A stretch of DNA of 64,000 nucleotides from Beverwykella pulmonaria (Eukaryota > Ascomycota > Dothideomycetes > Pleosporales > Melanommataceae): contig BCHH01000013.1 of the NCBI GenBank assembly GCA_001599595.1, forward strand, positions 416,543 through 480,542. Direction: 5' to 3'. Shown here in pieces: positions 22,892 to 34,739 of this stretch; position 1 is the first letter of the stretch, and each line of letters starts with the position of its first letter. Made by a program: the position numbers and the translations under genes. The notes under the pieces are model-generated. The model saw only the letters and a program-made list of their open reading frames with translations. It did no database searches and was not told where the DNA came from.

Positions 22892-23434
22892 CATGTCCGA
22901 GGTGGAATTTCCAAGCTTGGGCCGCCTGGAAGCTGGTGGGTGTTGTCGTTGGAGTCATGGCCAGGCCGGTGGTGGAAACCGTTGAACAAGAGGCACGCGG
23001 TGCAAAGAAACGTGTGGGGCAAGTGATGGCCGCGGGAAACCCGCATTGGGCGTAGCGTGTGCGCCACAGCGCCGCCATCTGTGTACCTACGAGGTGGATA
23101 TCCACACGTTGGTCTGGATAGAACTGCAAAGGGAGTTGCAAGCTCGCGATAGCCTGTACTGTTACCCACAAAACACCAGTTATTGATTCGAGAACTCACT
23201 GTACAATAGGACATGGCTTCGTTGAGTTCGCTGGTGAATTTCCACGCTGCATGTGGGCTGCATCTCGCACCCAGCGCGCGGGGTCCCGAAGGATGACAGC
23301 ACATCCCCGACACCCCAGATGATATCCCGAGCCATCAGCTTGAATCCAAGGGCAATATAAGTAGGCAGTCCATCCCGTCGAGCTCCTCGTCCTGTCCCAA
23401 TTCCATCGGCTCTCTAGAACCACATCTCACCATC
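22892..23434. promoter_or_regulatory. Divergent promoter, MET12 / amidohydrolase
   Basis: 543 bases between two start codons facing away from each other. Open frames here overlap on both strands and have no domain. No binding site stands out. Confidence 0.55.
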
Positions 23435-24475
23435 ATGGCTTCCTCGCTTCCTTCAAGAATCGACGTCCACTCCCACTTCCTGCCCCCTTTCTACTCAGAA
23501 GCTCTCTCCGAGAATGGACACGTGAAGCTCGACGGCATGCCCGGCATCCCGCCCTGGTCCGTCACGGCACACCTCGAAATGATGGCCCTCTGCAATGTCT
23601 CGAAATCCATCCTCTCCATCTCCTCCCCGGGGACCCACATAGTCGCCGGCAATGATGGCCTAGCCCGGGACCTAACCCGCCGCTGCAACTCGTACGCCGC
23701 GGATCTGAAGAAGGAACATCCCGATAAGTTCGGGTTCTGGGCGTCACTGCCGTTGCCGAATGTGGCCGATGCATTACAAGAGATTGATGTTGCGGTCCAG
23801 GAGAATTGCGATGGGTTCGGGCTGCTGACAAACTACCATGGAGAGTATATTGGGTCGGAGTCGTTCGATCCGCTGTTCGACAAATTGAATGAACTCGGGG
23901 CGACGATCTTCATCCACCCAACGAAGCCGTGTATCAAGTGTCGAGATGGGAAAGTGGACGCGACACCCTTCGGAGACCAGTATCCTATCCCCATGTTTGA
24001 GTTCTTCTTCGACACTGCGCGTGCTGTCATCAACCTCTTCAGCAGTGGGACCGTAGACCGATGTCCGAATATCACCTTCATTGTGCCGCATTCCGGCGGC
24101 TGTATGCCGCCACTCTTCTCCCGCTTCGCCGCTTTCTCACATGTCATCCCTGGCGGAAGAAAATTGGAGCCCGATGACATACGTCGCCAGATTCGGGAGC
24201 AGTTCTACTTTGATTTGGCAGGGTTCGTGTTTGACGGGCAGACAGGAGGAAACGGGCAGCTCAAGGCCTTCGTGAGAGGGTATGATATTTCGTATCAGAC
24301 ACTTCTGTACGGCAGTGACTTCCCGTTCACACCGACACAATTTGTCAAGAATTTTGCGGACCGGATGAAGGGTGGGTTAGAGCATCTTTTTGATGAGAAA
24401 GAGAGGGGCGAAATTTATGAGACGAACGCTGTGAGGTTGTTGGAAAATGGGAGACGGAAGAGGGCCAAGATTTGA
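23435..24475 (+). CDS. ACMSD-family amidohydrolase / decarboxylase
   Basis: Intronless, 346 residues. It is a metal-dependent TIM-barrel protein of the ACMSD subgroup: metal pair HSH in RIDVHSHFLPP (residues about 8-18), catalytic-site His in IFIHPTKP and VPHSGG, and the Asp in LLYGSDFPFTP. Fungal members include 6-methylsalicylate and isoorotate-type decarboxylases; most act non-oxidatively on aromatic carboxylates using zinc. The gene starts with a good context (CATCATGGC). Nothing around it suggests a secondary-metabolite cluster, so the substrate is open. Confidence 0.88.
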   Translation: MASSLPSRIDVHSHFLPPFYSEALSENGHVKLDGMPGIPPWSVTAHLEMMALCNVSKSILSISSPGTHIVAGNDGLARDLTRRCNSYAADLKKEHPDKFGFWASLPLPNVADALQEIDVAVQENCDGFGLLTNYHGEYIGSESFDPLFDKLNELGATIFIHPTKPCIKCRDGKVDATPFGDQYPIPMFEFFFDTARAVINLFSSGTVDRCPNITFIVPHSGGCMPPLFSRFAAFSHVIPGGRKLEPDDIRRQIREQFYFDLAGFVFDGQTGGNGQLKAFVRGYDISYQTLLYGSDFPFTPTQFVKNFADRMKGGLEHLFDEKERGEIYETNAVRLLENGRRKRAKI

Positions 24476-24556
24476 GTACCATCTGGGAAAAGAAAAAAAA
24501 GACACCGACAGGAGTGAAAAGGTTGCTAAGAAAGCGTCTACATGTTCTATGGCTGT

Positions 24557-26383
24557 CTATATGTACTTATAAGGGTTCATGATGCCGTTCTGCGCCATGG
24601 TCAGCATGTACTGCAATAAAAATTAGACGTGCATGGACCTACAGGATCGTACAGGTCCTTGATCTGTTTCATCAGTTTCAGCATGGTCTCGTCTCGACTG
24701 TATCCAATGTATGCCTTCTTCGCAATGCCAAGGCCATGCTCAGCACTGATACTGCCGTTATGGCGTTGAACCCACTCGTATACATAAGGCTCTAACAGTT
24801 TCTCCACCTTCTTATCGTATCTTCTCACGGCCACGTTTAGGTGCAAATTTGCATCGCCCATGTGGCCGTAGCCCACAACATCAACGGCCGGAAACGAATC
24901 GTCATCTCCAATAACTCCAGCTTCGGAGAGGCGATTCCGGACATCGTTGACCAGATCGTACAAGACTGAGATTGGGAGGGAAAGATCGTACTTGTAAACG
25001 CCACCCCAATGACCCAGGCATTCTGAGATGGCTTCCCGGTACGCCCAAAGGTCTTGAATTTGCGTCTGGTCTTGAGCGAGTACGCCGTCAGAGACGACCT
25101 CAGACTCCATGACATGCTCGAGGAAGTTCTGCAGTTTCTACACTATATTAGCTAGGTGTGCCACACGTCCCCGGGAATATTTCACAAACCTCGCTGTCAT
25201 GGTCGGCATTCGACCCACTTGTTTCAATAAGGCAGTAGAAGGGATGTTCTCCCTCCAGCGGAAATCTCTTACCGGTCACTGTATTTACTATTGTCTGGCT
25301 TCTCCCGTCCATCATTTCAAAAGCCGAAAGGATTTCGGAGAGCTGGTTCTTTGCCTCGCTGAAAGCCTTTTGCACCTGTTCGTAACTCTCCAGCCCAAAG
25401 TACGCGACGTTGACGGCTTCTGAACGCCGTGGACAGATGACAGAGATGGCCGTAATGATTCCGATAGTTCCCTCGCCGCCAATGAACAGCTGCTTAAGAT
25501 CGTATCCGGTGTTGTTTTTTCTCAACGTGGAGAGATCGTTCATGATAGTCCCATCTGGCAGGACGGCTTCGATGCCCAGAACATTTCCGTGAAGACTACC
25601 ATATCGAAGCAATCGAAGTCCGCCTGCATTGGTCGCGACATTGCCCCCTATCTGGCAAGAGCCCTTGGCACCAAGATCAAGGGGAAAGATATGACTCTTC
25701 TCGGCCAAGAAGTTGTCCGCAACCTCTAGGATAACGCCAGCGTCGGCAACGAGGATCCCAGAAACCTCGTCAAAGGATCTTATCTTGTTCATCTTCTGAA
25801 GGTTGATGACGATCTCATCAAAGACGGGTACCGAGCCCCCTACGAGCCCCGTATTGCCGCCTTGGGGAACCACGGCGAGTTTTTTCTTGTTGCAGTACGC
25901 TAGTATGGAGCTTACCTCTTGCGTAGACTGCGGCTTCAGAACAAGCTTCGCCTGGCCGCGGTATTTGCGCATCCAGTCACTGTTGAACGGTTCAATGTCC
26001 TCCAACGCATCTTTAGAGAAACCATCGACAACTGCAGATTCTGAGCCAAGAAGTTCCTGGAAGTACTTGACATGCTCCTTGGTGAGTTTGGCGAATGCAG
26101 AATTTCGTTGCAGTTCTGGGTATCTGGGTGGCATGAGTGGTGGCAAGACTGGTCAATGAATATTGTGCCCATACGTTTCTGAAGTGAGCTTGATCGTCTT
26201 GACGGGCGCCAGACCACCCTCTACAGTCCCCTTCTCATTTGGCTGTCGAGGTTCCGATGTTGCCGAAGTTGTTCCTGTCCATCGTACACGAACCATGGGT
26301 CTGAAGCGCTGGAGACATGTCGAAGCCTGCCCCGGAACCGATGTACGCCGCAGAGACGCCAAGAGACGTGCTGTTGTCGCCAT
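24557..26383 (-). CDS. DLD2: D-2-hydroxyglutarate dehydrogenase (Dld2-like), mitochondrial
   Basis: Four exons on the minus strand: 26383-26175, 26123-25190, 25137-24643 and 24589-24557, giving 556 residues. The last 33-base exon adds the conserved end [10 protein letters not shown]. The N terminus ([19 protein letters not shown]) is basic and amphipathic, fitting a mitochondrial presequence. The PCMH FAD domain shows [35 protein letters not shown] and [11 protein letters not shown]; the oxidase C-domain has [16 protein letters not shown] and [11 protein letters not shown]. The enzyme oxidises D-2-hydroxyglutarate (or D-lactate). The ATG at 26383 is chosen over upstream non-ATG codons. Confidence 0.93.
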
Positions 26384-26680
26384 TAAAAGCAATGACAAGT
26401 ATCCTAAAATATTAGGATATTAAAGGGAAAAATGAAGAGTGGGGGAGCATCGCAAAATTGTCATTTCACGAATTTGTGAATACATGGCTGACAAAGGCTG
26501 CAGGGTTGGCACGGGCCGCCGTCTTGGCTAGGCAGAGCAACGACGCGGAAGCTCTCAAAGCTCCGACGATCAATTCGACGTCTATACCACGTCTCCTCCC
26601 CCGCCTCCACCGTCTTCGCCTCAGACACCGCCCTATCTCACTATACCAGGCACACAAAACACTGCACTTGATTCCTCAGC

Positions 26681-27655
26681 ATGGCATCCGGCTACGATCG
26701 CGCTCTCTCAGGTACAAACATGCAATATTTGGCCTCGGGGACACAAGCTAATACCTGAGCCCCCACCAGTCTTCAGTCCTGATGGACACGTCTTCCAGGT
26801 AGAGTATGCGCTGGAGGCAGTGAAGCGAGGTATGTCTTGCGGAATGCTCTACACTGCGTAGAGCCGAATGCTAACGCACTCCAGGAACCTGTGCCGTTGG
26901 CGTCAAAGGCCAGGACGTCGTTGTTCTTGGATGCGAGAAGCGGTCAGCGATGAAGCTTCAGGATACGCGGATCACGCCCTCGAAGATCTGCAATGTCGAT
27001 ACCCACGTTGCGCTTGCCTTTGCCGGCCTGAACGCCGATGCCCGTATCTTGGTCGACAAGGCGCGCCTGGAAGCACAATCACATCGCCTGACGGTCGAGG
27101 ACCCGGTGTCAATAGAGTACATTACCAAATACGTGGCGGGTGTTCAGCAGAGGTACACGCAGAGTGGTGGTGTGCGGCCTTTCGGAATCAGCACTCTCAT
27201 TGTGGGCTTCGACCCCAACGACAAGACCCCTCGCCTCTACCAGACGGAACCTTCTGGCATCTACTCGGCATGGTAAGACAATGAATAGTAACTTGTGCTT
27301 TAGCAGGCAATTGATAGGCAGCAGGAAAGCGAATGCTATTGGCCGGTCCAGCAAGACGGTCCGCGAATTCCTCGAGCGAAACCACAAAGGCGACATGGAC
27401 AGAGAAGAGACGATCAAGCTGACTGTCAAGTCGCTCCTGGAGGTTGTGCAGACGGGGGCCAAAAATATCGAGATTGCCATCATGGCACCGGGCAAGCCTA
27501 TTGAGATGCTACCTGTGGAGGATATCGAGAAATATGTGGAGAACATCAACACCGAGAAGCAAGAGGAGGCTGCGAACAGGAGGCCTGGTCGCACGCCGGG
27601 CACAGGACAGGCAGCGATTCTGACGCGACCTGCTGGAGAGAGCTCTGGTTCATAG
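26681..27655 (+). CDS. PRE6: 20S proteasome subunit alpha4 (Pre6/PSMA7)
   Basis: Four exons, 26681-26711, 26770-26829, 26885-27272 and 27325-27655, give 269 residues. The alpha-subunit signature [20 protein letters not shown] follows [42 protein letters not shown] and [14 protein letters not shown] identify alpha4. Alpha subunits form the outer ring and gate of the core particle and are catalytically inactive. It is divergent from the D-2-hydroxyglutarate dehydrogenase gene with 297 bases between starts. Confidence 0.96.
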
Positions 27656-27905
27656 AGGGCAGGATGAGTGTGGAGAATGGAAAGGCGCACCAATAGCATT
27701 GGCGTCCCGGCGGATTAGACCTTGGGCATGTTCACGACACCAGACGCGTGAGGCCGGGTGACAATATACAGCATATCTAGCGTACATGCTGCCGCCCATT
27801 TTGTCCATCACTAATTGCGTAGGACACCTTGTCCCGTGTTGTAGTTTACTCCTCCTTCTCCTTCTCACATCACATCACACATGCACAATGCAGTTGTTGC
27901 TCCCC

Positions 27906-28496
27906 TCATCCCAATCGGTCCGGCGCGTCTTTGACGTCAAATATTGACCGCTGGGGCTCGGCCTGAATTCGGTCGTCTTTGAGCATTCTGTTGTACATCA
28001 TTAGTCACCTCACGGTGCACCAGGGTAGACAGTCGGCCTCGGTCGTACCTCGCATCCTTCCGGACGTCCTCGCTCTCCACGCGCAGCGATGCCTTGGGCG
28101 TCTTGGCTTCGAGCACAAAGTGGTTGTCGCAGTGTGGGCAGTACTCGTCGCTGTGCCCCCGTTAGCACTCCCATGCCTACATGCCAACATCGCTTTGCCC
28201 CACCTGTCCTCAAATTCGCGGGCGTCCTTGCGAAAGCACTTCTTGCACTTCTTGCAGGCAAACACCATTTCGAAGCTCTGCATGAGCGCATGGTCGGCAA
28301 CCTCTTGGTGGCATTCTGCGCAGTCGAACCATTTCTTGCCTGTCCCGGTTACTTTCTATGCTACATGCTGCATGGCGGGAGGGATTTACAGCACGGCGAG
28401 CGGATGGCGACCTGGGCGTTCAGGATGTGTTTGCTGCGGCGGCGCGTCAGCGCGGAGGTCTGCGGGGTCCTGGAGGGCGGCGCAGGCTTACCACAT
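27906..28496 (-). CDS. Short CHY-type zinc-finger protein
   Basis: Five exons on the minus strand: 28496-28492, 28433-28390, 28339-28204, 28150-28049 and 27987-27906, giving 122 residues. The first coding exon is only 5 bases (ATGTG), joining to give MCKHILNAQ. Zinc ligands: CKH, SPCCKKWFDCAECHQE, ACKKCKKCF and EYCPHCDNHF, the CHY arrangement. Fungal proteins of this size share the end RSIFDVKDAPDRLG. CHY proteins serve in ubiquitin transfer or mitochondrial protein import, but the role of this short type is not established. Long frames on the opposite strand are shadows. Confidence 0.88.
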
Positions 28497-29196
28497 GGCG
28501 AGGCGAGATCAGGGAGCAGCCTGGAGGAGCGGGTTGCGAGGTACGAGCAGCGTTAGAAACGTGTGTGCATGTGTATGTGTGTTTTGTGTGCCTGTATTCT
28601 GTGCCAGTGTATGGGTTGCCTGCTGTGTTATGTCGACGGCGGGCAGCGAGTCTAAACTTTGCGGCAGCGGGATGCAGGCCAAGCCGACCCAAGTGGTCGG
28701 CCGGCTCGTGGGTGAATGGACCAACGTCGTCAGCCTCAACTCCAAGAGAATAAACCCAGCATCCTGCTCTTGCCGTGTTTCCTCGCCATCTCTCCACTTG
28801 CTCGCCACCGGCACTGCGCACACATCCCAGCAGGAGCGCTCCCCGGCCGCGCGCTGAAACACTGCTGCCACCAAGGCATTCCCCCGCGGTCAACAACCAA
28901 CATACAGCACCGTCGGGCCTTCTTACCACACCACGCGTTCCCCCGGGGGCCATCACCATCGCTTTGCCTCCCGCACCGACGTCCCCATCCTTCGCTACTC
29001 GCTATTATTTCGTCTAGGGCGCTCGCTGCCACGCCCACTCCCCCGCGGGCCCTGCTCCGCGCCGCACACCCTTGCGCGGCCCAGGCTCGCCATTCTTCCA
29101 AAATTACGGGCAACACTCAATGGGAATTGCTCATGGGCGGTCGATGAACATCTATAAAGCAGATCCTGGTGCTGGCTGACGAGGAGGCGAGCAAAA
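28497..29196. promoter_or_regulatory. Divergent promoter, CHY protein / 5-phosphatase
   Basis: 700 bases between the two starts. GT-rich stretch at 28560-28600. Several frames on both strands (up to 292 codons on the plus strand reaching 28857) are GC-rich shadows lacking motifs. Confidence 0.5.
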
Positions 29197-32100
29197 ATGG
29201 ACCGCACCACGGAGGAGAGCACCGATGGCTCATCGATTGTGAGTGGTAGTAGGGCCCCCTTCATAGAATAGTAGCTCACACCCAGCGTAGAAACCCGTGT
29301 CCTCTCTCCGCAGCCATTTTGAGAACATGCTCAGCGGGAACCGGTCGCCCGCCACACCAGCACCACCCCCGAGACACGCCTCCCCATGTGGCCCGGATCA
29401 TCTTGCGGCGCCGGAGGACTACAAGAGGACGAATGGGCGCATATCCCTCGACATACCAAGGGAGAATGGGAATGGCACGGCGGTGCCCAACGATCGATCC
29501 GACTACAGCGGGACTGTCTCGGCCACGACCCCGCGGGGAAGATCACTCCGCACCCCATGGAGCACGCCCAAGGCCAGACCAACGTCCATGATGGCCTTTT
29601 CTCCGCCCAGGGCCGCCACTAGATCCCCGCCCAAAGTGGAGATTCACTCTCCACAGTCTCCGGGCAAGAATATCGGGAGCCCAATACATGCACCTCGTCC
29701 CTCACGCCCTCTCCCGCGCGCATCGTTGGAGTCTCCCGTGCTGGCCTCACCACATTCCAATGGCTCCAAGTTCTTCAAAATACCCAGTCGGAGTAGCACC
29801 CCCGCCATGGAGTCAAAACCATTCCTACAGTCGCCCTCCGCAGCGCCCTCTTCCGCAGACCCCCGCAAGAGAGGATCGATTGACCGATTAAGGACAGCAG
29901 CTTCCACTCCGCCCGTACCTCCGCCCATCAACCGCGCTGGAAAACCCAAAATTCTGAGTAAATCGCACTCTGCGGAGCCCACCACCAGGTCAACATTGGC
30001 TCCAGACCCTGCTTTGGACAGCTTCGGGGAAAGTGCTTCGCCATTCAGTACTCCGCCTAGCAGCAACGAGGGTAGCACCAAGGGCGAACTCTCACCGCCC
30101 GGTATTCCAGTACAATCAAAACCTAGGGGTAATGCTCAGAGAGATGATTACTTCCTACCTCCTCCCATCCATCATTCTGTAGCTGAAAAATTACCTCCGT
30201 CAGATTCTCGAGCACTGGGACCGCCACCATCCAAGAAGAATCTATCAAACCACACCAGAGCAACAAGCGATTTGCCACAGGACCGTCCATCTCTACCTAT
30301 GCGGAGAGACACGATGGACATGCGCAAGAGCATGGCCGTGGGGAGACCCCCTGAACCTCCGGTTCGTAGGTCATTGGACACTTATCGGCCTCCTGCATCT
30401 TTTGCCGAAGCCGATAGTAAATTCAAGCCACCTCCAAAACGTACAAGCACATTCTCAACGTCGAACACAAGCTCCGCCAAGGCATTAGAACCCCCTAAGC
30501 CACCCCCTCCAAGAAATTCTGGCGAGTTCAGAAGACCTGCTCAAATTCCTGCACAATTGCCTGCGCAAGCGTCAAATTCGTTTAGCTACGACTCAGATGA
30601 TGCAGAAACGCTTGTAGAGAAGGCCGCCCCTGCTTTAACCGACTACCCCGACTCTTCGCAGGCAAATCGCAGACCTCCGATATTCAAAGAGGGCCCTGCC
30701 GCTATCCCGACAAAGTACGACACGAAGCTTTTCGCAGTATGTGGAGAGTACATATGTACGACTGGGTACGTGACAAGAGTGTGGAGTCTCTTGAACGGGG
30801 AGCTGTTGATGAGTCTGAGTCATGGAGAAACCGTAAAGGCGACGTCGGTTGCTTTCAGACCCGCAAAAGACGTCGAAGATGAGGGCAAGCGGTTATGGTT
30901 GGGCACCAATATTGGCGAAATGCACGAAATCGACATACCCACGCACAGCGTAGTGTACACCAAATCAAATGCTCACCCTCGAAGCTCCGTCATCAAAATC
31001 TTTCGGCATGCGGCGGAGATGTGGTCTCTGGATGACGAAGGGACAATTCATATTTGGCCTCCCGATGAGACAGGATCGCCGACACTTGCACAGACTCCTA
31101 GCACGTTCCGGGTACGGAGAGGGCACACCTTCTCCATTATATCAGGGTCTCAGCTGTGGATTGCATTCGGAAAAGAGATTCGAGTATTTAACCGCACTGG
31201 TGATAATAATTACTTTCAGCAACTCACAGAAAGCGCGTTATCGCAGCCCAACGTTGGAGAGGTCACATCGGGAGCAATTCTCAGCAGTCAGCCCGACAGG
31301 ATCTACTTTGGACATATTGATGGCAAGGTTTCAATTTATTCCAGGAAAGGATTCAACTGCTTGGGGGTTGTCAGTGTCAGTCTGTACAAGATCAGCTCCT
31401 TGGTTGGTGTAGGCGATCATCTCTGGGCCGGTTTTTTCACCGGCATGATCTATGTCTATGATACAAGCTGTACGCCGTGGAAAGTGATGAAAGACTGGAA
31501 AGCGCACGAGAGTACAATCGCCGGGATCCTCGCTGACCGGACAAGCATTTGGAAACTGGATAGGCTGCAGGTAGCCTCGCTGGGTATAGACAATACGTTA
31601 CGCATTTGGGATGGGATGCTGACAGACGACTGGCTTGGTATGTATGGGTGCTGCTACGTCGTGTCCTACGCTGACGATGTCAGAATCTCAAATGCAGCAG
31701 AACGACAACGAGTATTGCGATTTCCGAGAGGTCTCGGCAGTAGTAATGACATGGAATGCCGGTGCAACGAAGCCTACCAGTTTACGACATAATGAGCAGG
31801 ATCAGAACTTCTTCCGGGAACTGCTGCAACCGCATGATCCTCCCGACATTCTTGTCTTTGGGTTCCAAGAACTGGTCGACCTGGAGGACAAGAAAGTAAC
31901 TGCCAGTATGTTCCTTCGTTGAATGTTGAGAGCAACACTGACACACTTCCAGAGAGCTTTTTTAAGAAGAAGAAACACAAAGATGCCACGGACAACGAAC
32001 ACATGAGCCACCAATACCGAGCATGGCGCGATCACCTGATCCGCGTCGTCGACGAACAACTCCCACACGAGACCTACACTTTACTCCACACTGCTAACCT

Positions 32101-33001
32101 GGTTGGCCTCTTCACCTGCATCCTCGTGAAAACGTCGGAACGAATGCAGATTCGGGATGTGTGCGCTGCACAAGTTAAGCTAGGCATGGGCGGCCTACAC
32201 GGAAACAAAGGGGCTCTGATCGTGCGCTTCTTCATCGACGACTCGTCACTCTGCTTCATCAATTGCCATCTTGCAGCTGGGCAAACACAGACCGTCCATC
32301 GCAATAACGATATTGCCGCTATTATGGAAGCCGAAGCGTTACCTCGGAATCGCTCCCCTTCTGCGTGCGCCGACTCTTTCGTTGGTGGTGGCGATGGCTC
32401 CATGATCCTCGATCACGAAATATGCATCTTGAATGGTGACCTGAACTATCGAATCGATGCCATGCCCCGGAACACAGTCATCGATGCCGTCAAGCAAGGA
32501 AATCTGGCGAAGCTGCTGGATAGGGATCAGCTCCTGTTGTCCCGCAAACGCAACCCGGGATTTCGTCTACGTGCCTTCAACGAATCGCCGATCAACTTCG
32601 CGCCAACATACAAGTACGACGTGGGCACGGACAATTACGACACGTCAGACAAGAAGAGAAGCCCAGCGTGGTGCGATCGGCTGCTCTATCGCGGTTTGGG
32701 CCGAATCAAACAGATCGACTACCGCAGACACGATGGAGTGAGAGTGTCGGATCACAGGCCTGTGAGCGGGAGATTCAAGATACGGGTCAAGACAATCAGC
32801 GCAAAGAGGCAGATCATGGCGAGGGAGAGAGCTGAGGTGGAATTTGAAGCGGTCAAGAGGAGGATTGCTGGTGATATCAAGTGAGTGGATATTCATAGTA
32901 GAGCGCTAGACTTGCCGCTAACAATTCGCAGGCTTGACTACTTGATTAATGTGTTTGGGCTGGGGACGAAGGAGGCGCAGAGGCTATTAAAAGGCGCGTA
33001 A
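29197..33001 (+). CDS. WD40 / inositol polyphosphate 5-phosphatase
   Basis: Five exons, 29197-29238, 29291-31637, 31684-31905, 31953-32880 and 32932-33001, give 1,202 residues. An N-terminal Pro/Ser-rich disordered region (about 480 residues, starting KPVSSLRSHFENML) leads to a beta-propeller of WD40-like repeats (EYICTTGYVTRVWSL, NTLRIWDGM). The catalytic domain follows: TWNAGATKP, FGFQELVDLEDKK, LNGDLNYRI, SPAWCDRLLYRG and SDHRPVSGRF, all intact. It should remove the 5-phosphate from phosphoinositides or inositol phosphates at membranes. The propeller-plus-phosphatase layout matches plant and filamentous-fungal type II enzymes rather than yeast synaptojanins. Confidence 0.93.
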
Positions 33002-33416
33002 ATAATGGTTGTCGACTTGGTTCCAAACACCTAAAAAGAGCATTTCGGCGGCTTACATCTAGTTGTGCATTTGTATCTATATCTACATCTGCATCTACAC
33101 CATCATCATCAGTCCTATTCCTATTGGATGCCCTAAATCCCCGTGGGTCCACGGTTATTAGCGTGGTGTTTGTGTAGTGCACTATGCAAGGCACAGCTGT
33201 CGTTGATATGGCGCGCATCGAGCCGTGCGGGGATCGGTGCGGGCGCGATGTCAGGTGCCGTGGCGTGAGATATCATGGTGACGTCAAAGCCAATCAACGA
33301 CGCGATGTGAAAATGATTAAGGGATGATGATATATATGTACTATGTAAGGGCCAGATTATCTCTTTACCCTCTTGTTGCTCTCTGCTTTTCTATTTTGAA
33401 GGACCAAGACGGATTG
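33002..33416. other. Intergenic region
   Basis: Contains a short ATCTAC/CATCAT-rich repeat at about 33072-33112 and the promoter of the GFA gene. Nothing coding. Confidence 0.6.
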
Positions 33417-34256
33417 ATGTCTTCAATTCCTTCTATACTCCTCCCTCGTATCCCTCGATTGACCACCACCTTTCGATCTCGAGTTTTTTCAACTTTTACA
33501 TTCAACCGCCCCCTCTCGTCACGCACCTTCTCCACCGCCATGTCACCTTCCAACGACAAGCCCGTGTCTTTAGATTACCCGCAAGACCAAGGTACGAGCA
33601 CGTCGGGCATCTCCGAGTGGAAGAAGCGTGCGCCGTACAGGGTGCACGACAAAGGTGAGGGGTTCGAAGTCAAATACGAAGCCAATTGTCATTGTGGCCA
33701 GGTGAAGTATGAGTTGAGTAGGGATGAGCCATTGGATTCGAAGCTGTGCCATTGCACGACGTGTCAGGTGCAGCATGGTATGTCTCCCCACTATGTCAGT
33801 TCAAATAGAGATGGCTAATGAGTTTTGGTGTGTGTAGCCGCCCCCTTCCAATGGGCAGCCATTTTCCACAAAGAAGACATCAACTTCGTCTCCGGACACC
33901 ACAACCTGGAGTGGTACGACCCATCTACGAAGTCTATTGAGCACAAATTGCCCTGCAAAGTGCGCTGTTCATTCTGCCACTCGCCAATCATGGACGAGGG
34001 GCGCAATATGATCCTCTTGTTCCCCAGTTTGGTGCATTTGAAAACGGATGAGGCAAAAAGGAAGTTTAAACCTAGATGCCATATGTTTTATGGACAAAGG
34101 GTTATGGATATTCCAGATGGACTGCCGAAGTGGAATGGACTTAGCGGGGAGAGTGAGTTGATTGAGGATAGTCCGCCCGAGGATCTGAGAGGGTTGGAGA
34201 GGAAGAGGAAAAGGGAGTTGGAGGAGGGGAAGAAAGAGAAGGGCCAGAAGCATTGA
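33417..34256 (+). CDS. GFA / CENP-V domain protein, possibly mitochondrial
   Basis: Two exons, 33417-33777 and 33838-34256, give 259 residues. Zinc-binding Cys clusters: ANCHCGQVKYEL, KLCHCTTCQ and RCSFCHSPIMDEG, the GFA fold named after a formaldehyde-glutathione enzyme whose activity is disputed. The first about 40 residues from the ATG at 33417 are rich in Arg, Ser and Leu with no acids, like a mitochondrial presequence. Starting at the internal ATG 33540 (MSPSNDKP) would give a cytosolic form. The C-terminal tail is Lys/Glu-rich. Confidence 0.88.
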
Positions 34257-34739
34257 GGGAGGACGGGAACGATGAGTTAGGCGGTCAGGGCATGGAGAAC
34301 ATAGAAGCGATCAAAAAAACTGGAAAAACTAAATATACATATATAATCACCGCTGCCATCACGCATCAAGTATTGCACTCGGCATGGAAATAAACATCTA
34401 GTTGGTATAAATAATCTAGATACATCACGGCCTATGATTCTTGGAATCAAACAGTCATAGGAATTCAACGAAGTCAATACATTCCCCTGTTCTTTCGTGT
34501 GGTTTTCCATGCTGCATTCATATCACGCCTCCTACTCCTCTGCGCTGCGCCTTCTTCGAGCGGTGAGTCAAGGTACCTCAGCAGCAAACACGCTTCTCAA
34601 CACCTACAACCAACGTCAGCAGACCTTTGAGAGGAATAGAGGTGCAAGAAATCAGAGGTTATCCATTTCCATGCCAGGGGGCCTGCCCAGATATTTAATC
34701 TCTCAGTCGGAGAAAGACCTTTTAGCAGAGTCATTCTGA
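34257..34739. other. Intergenic region
   Basis: 3' flank of the GFA gene. An 80-codon frame at 34497-34739 (TLLNTYNQRQQTFERN) may be the front of the degenerate gene that follows; no domain seen. Confidence 0.4.

Noticed and set aside
23435..26383. Metabolic gene cluster of amidohydrolase, D2HGDH and CoA ligase
   Set aside because: MET12 and other housekeeping genes are interspersed, strands differ, and no synthase or regulator is present.
27979..28857. 292-codon plus-strand frame
   Set aside because: It runs antisense to the CHY gene exons, which carry clear zinc ligands and consistent splicing.
28447..28959. 170-codon minus-strand frame upstream of the CHY gene
   Set aside because: Low-complexity GC-rich sequence in the divergent promoter; the CHY protein is complete from the ATG at 28496.
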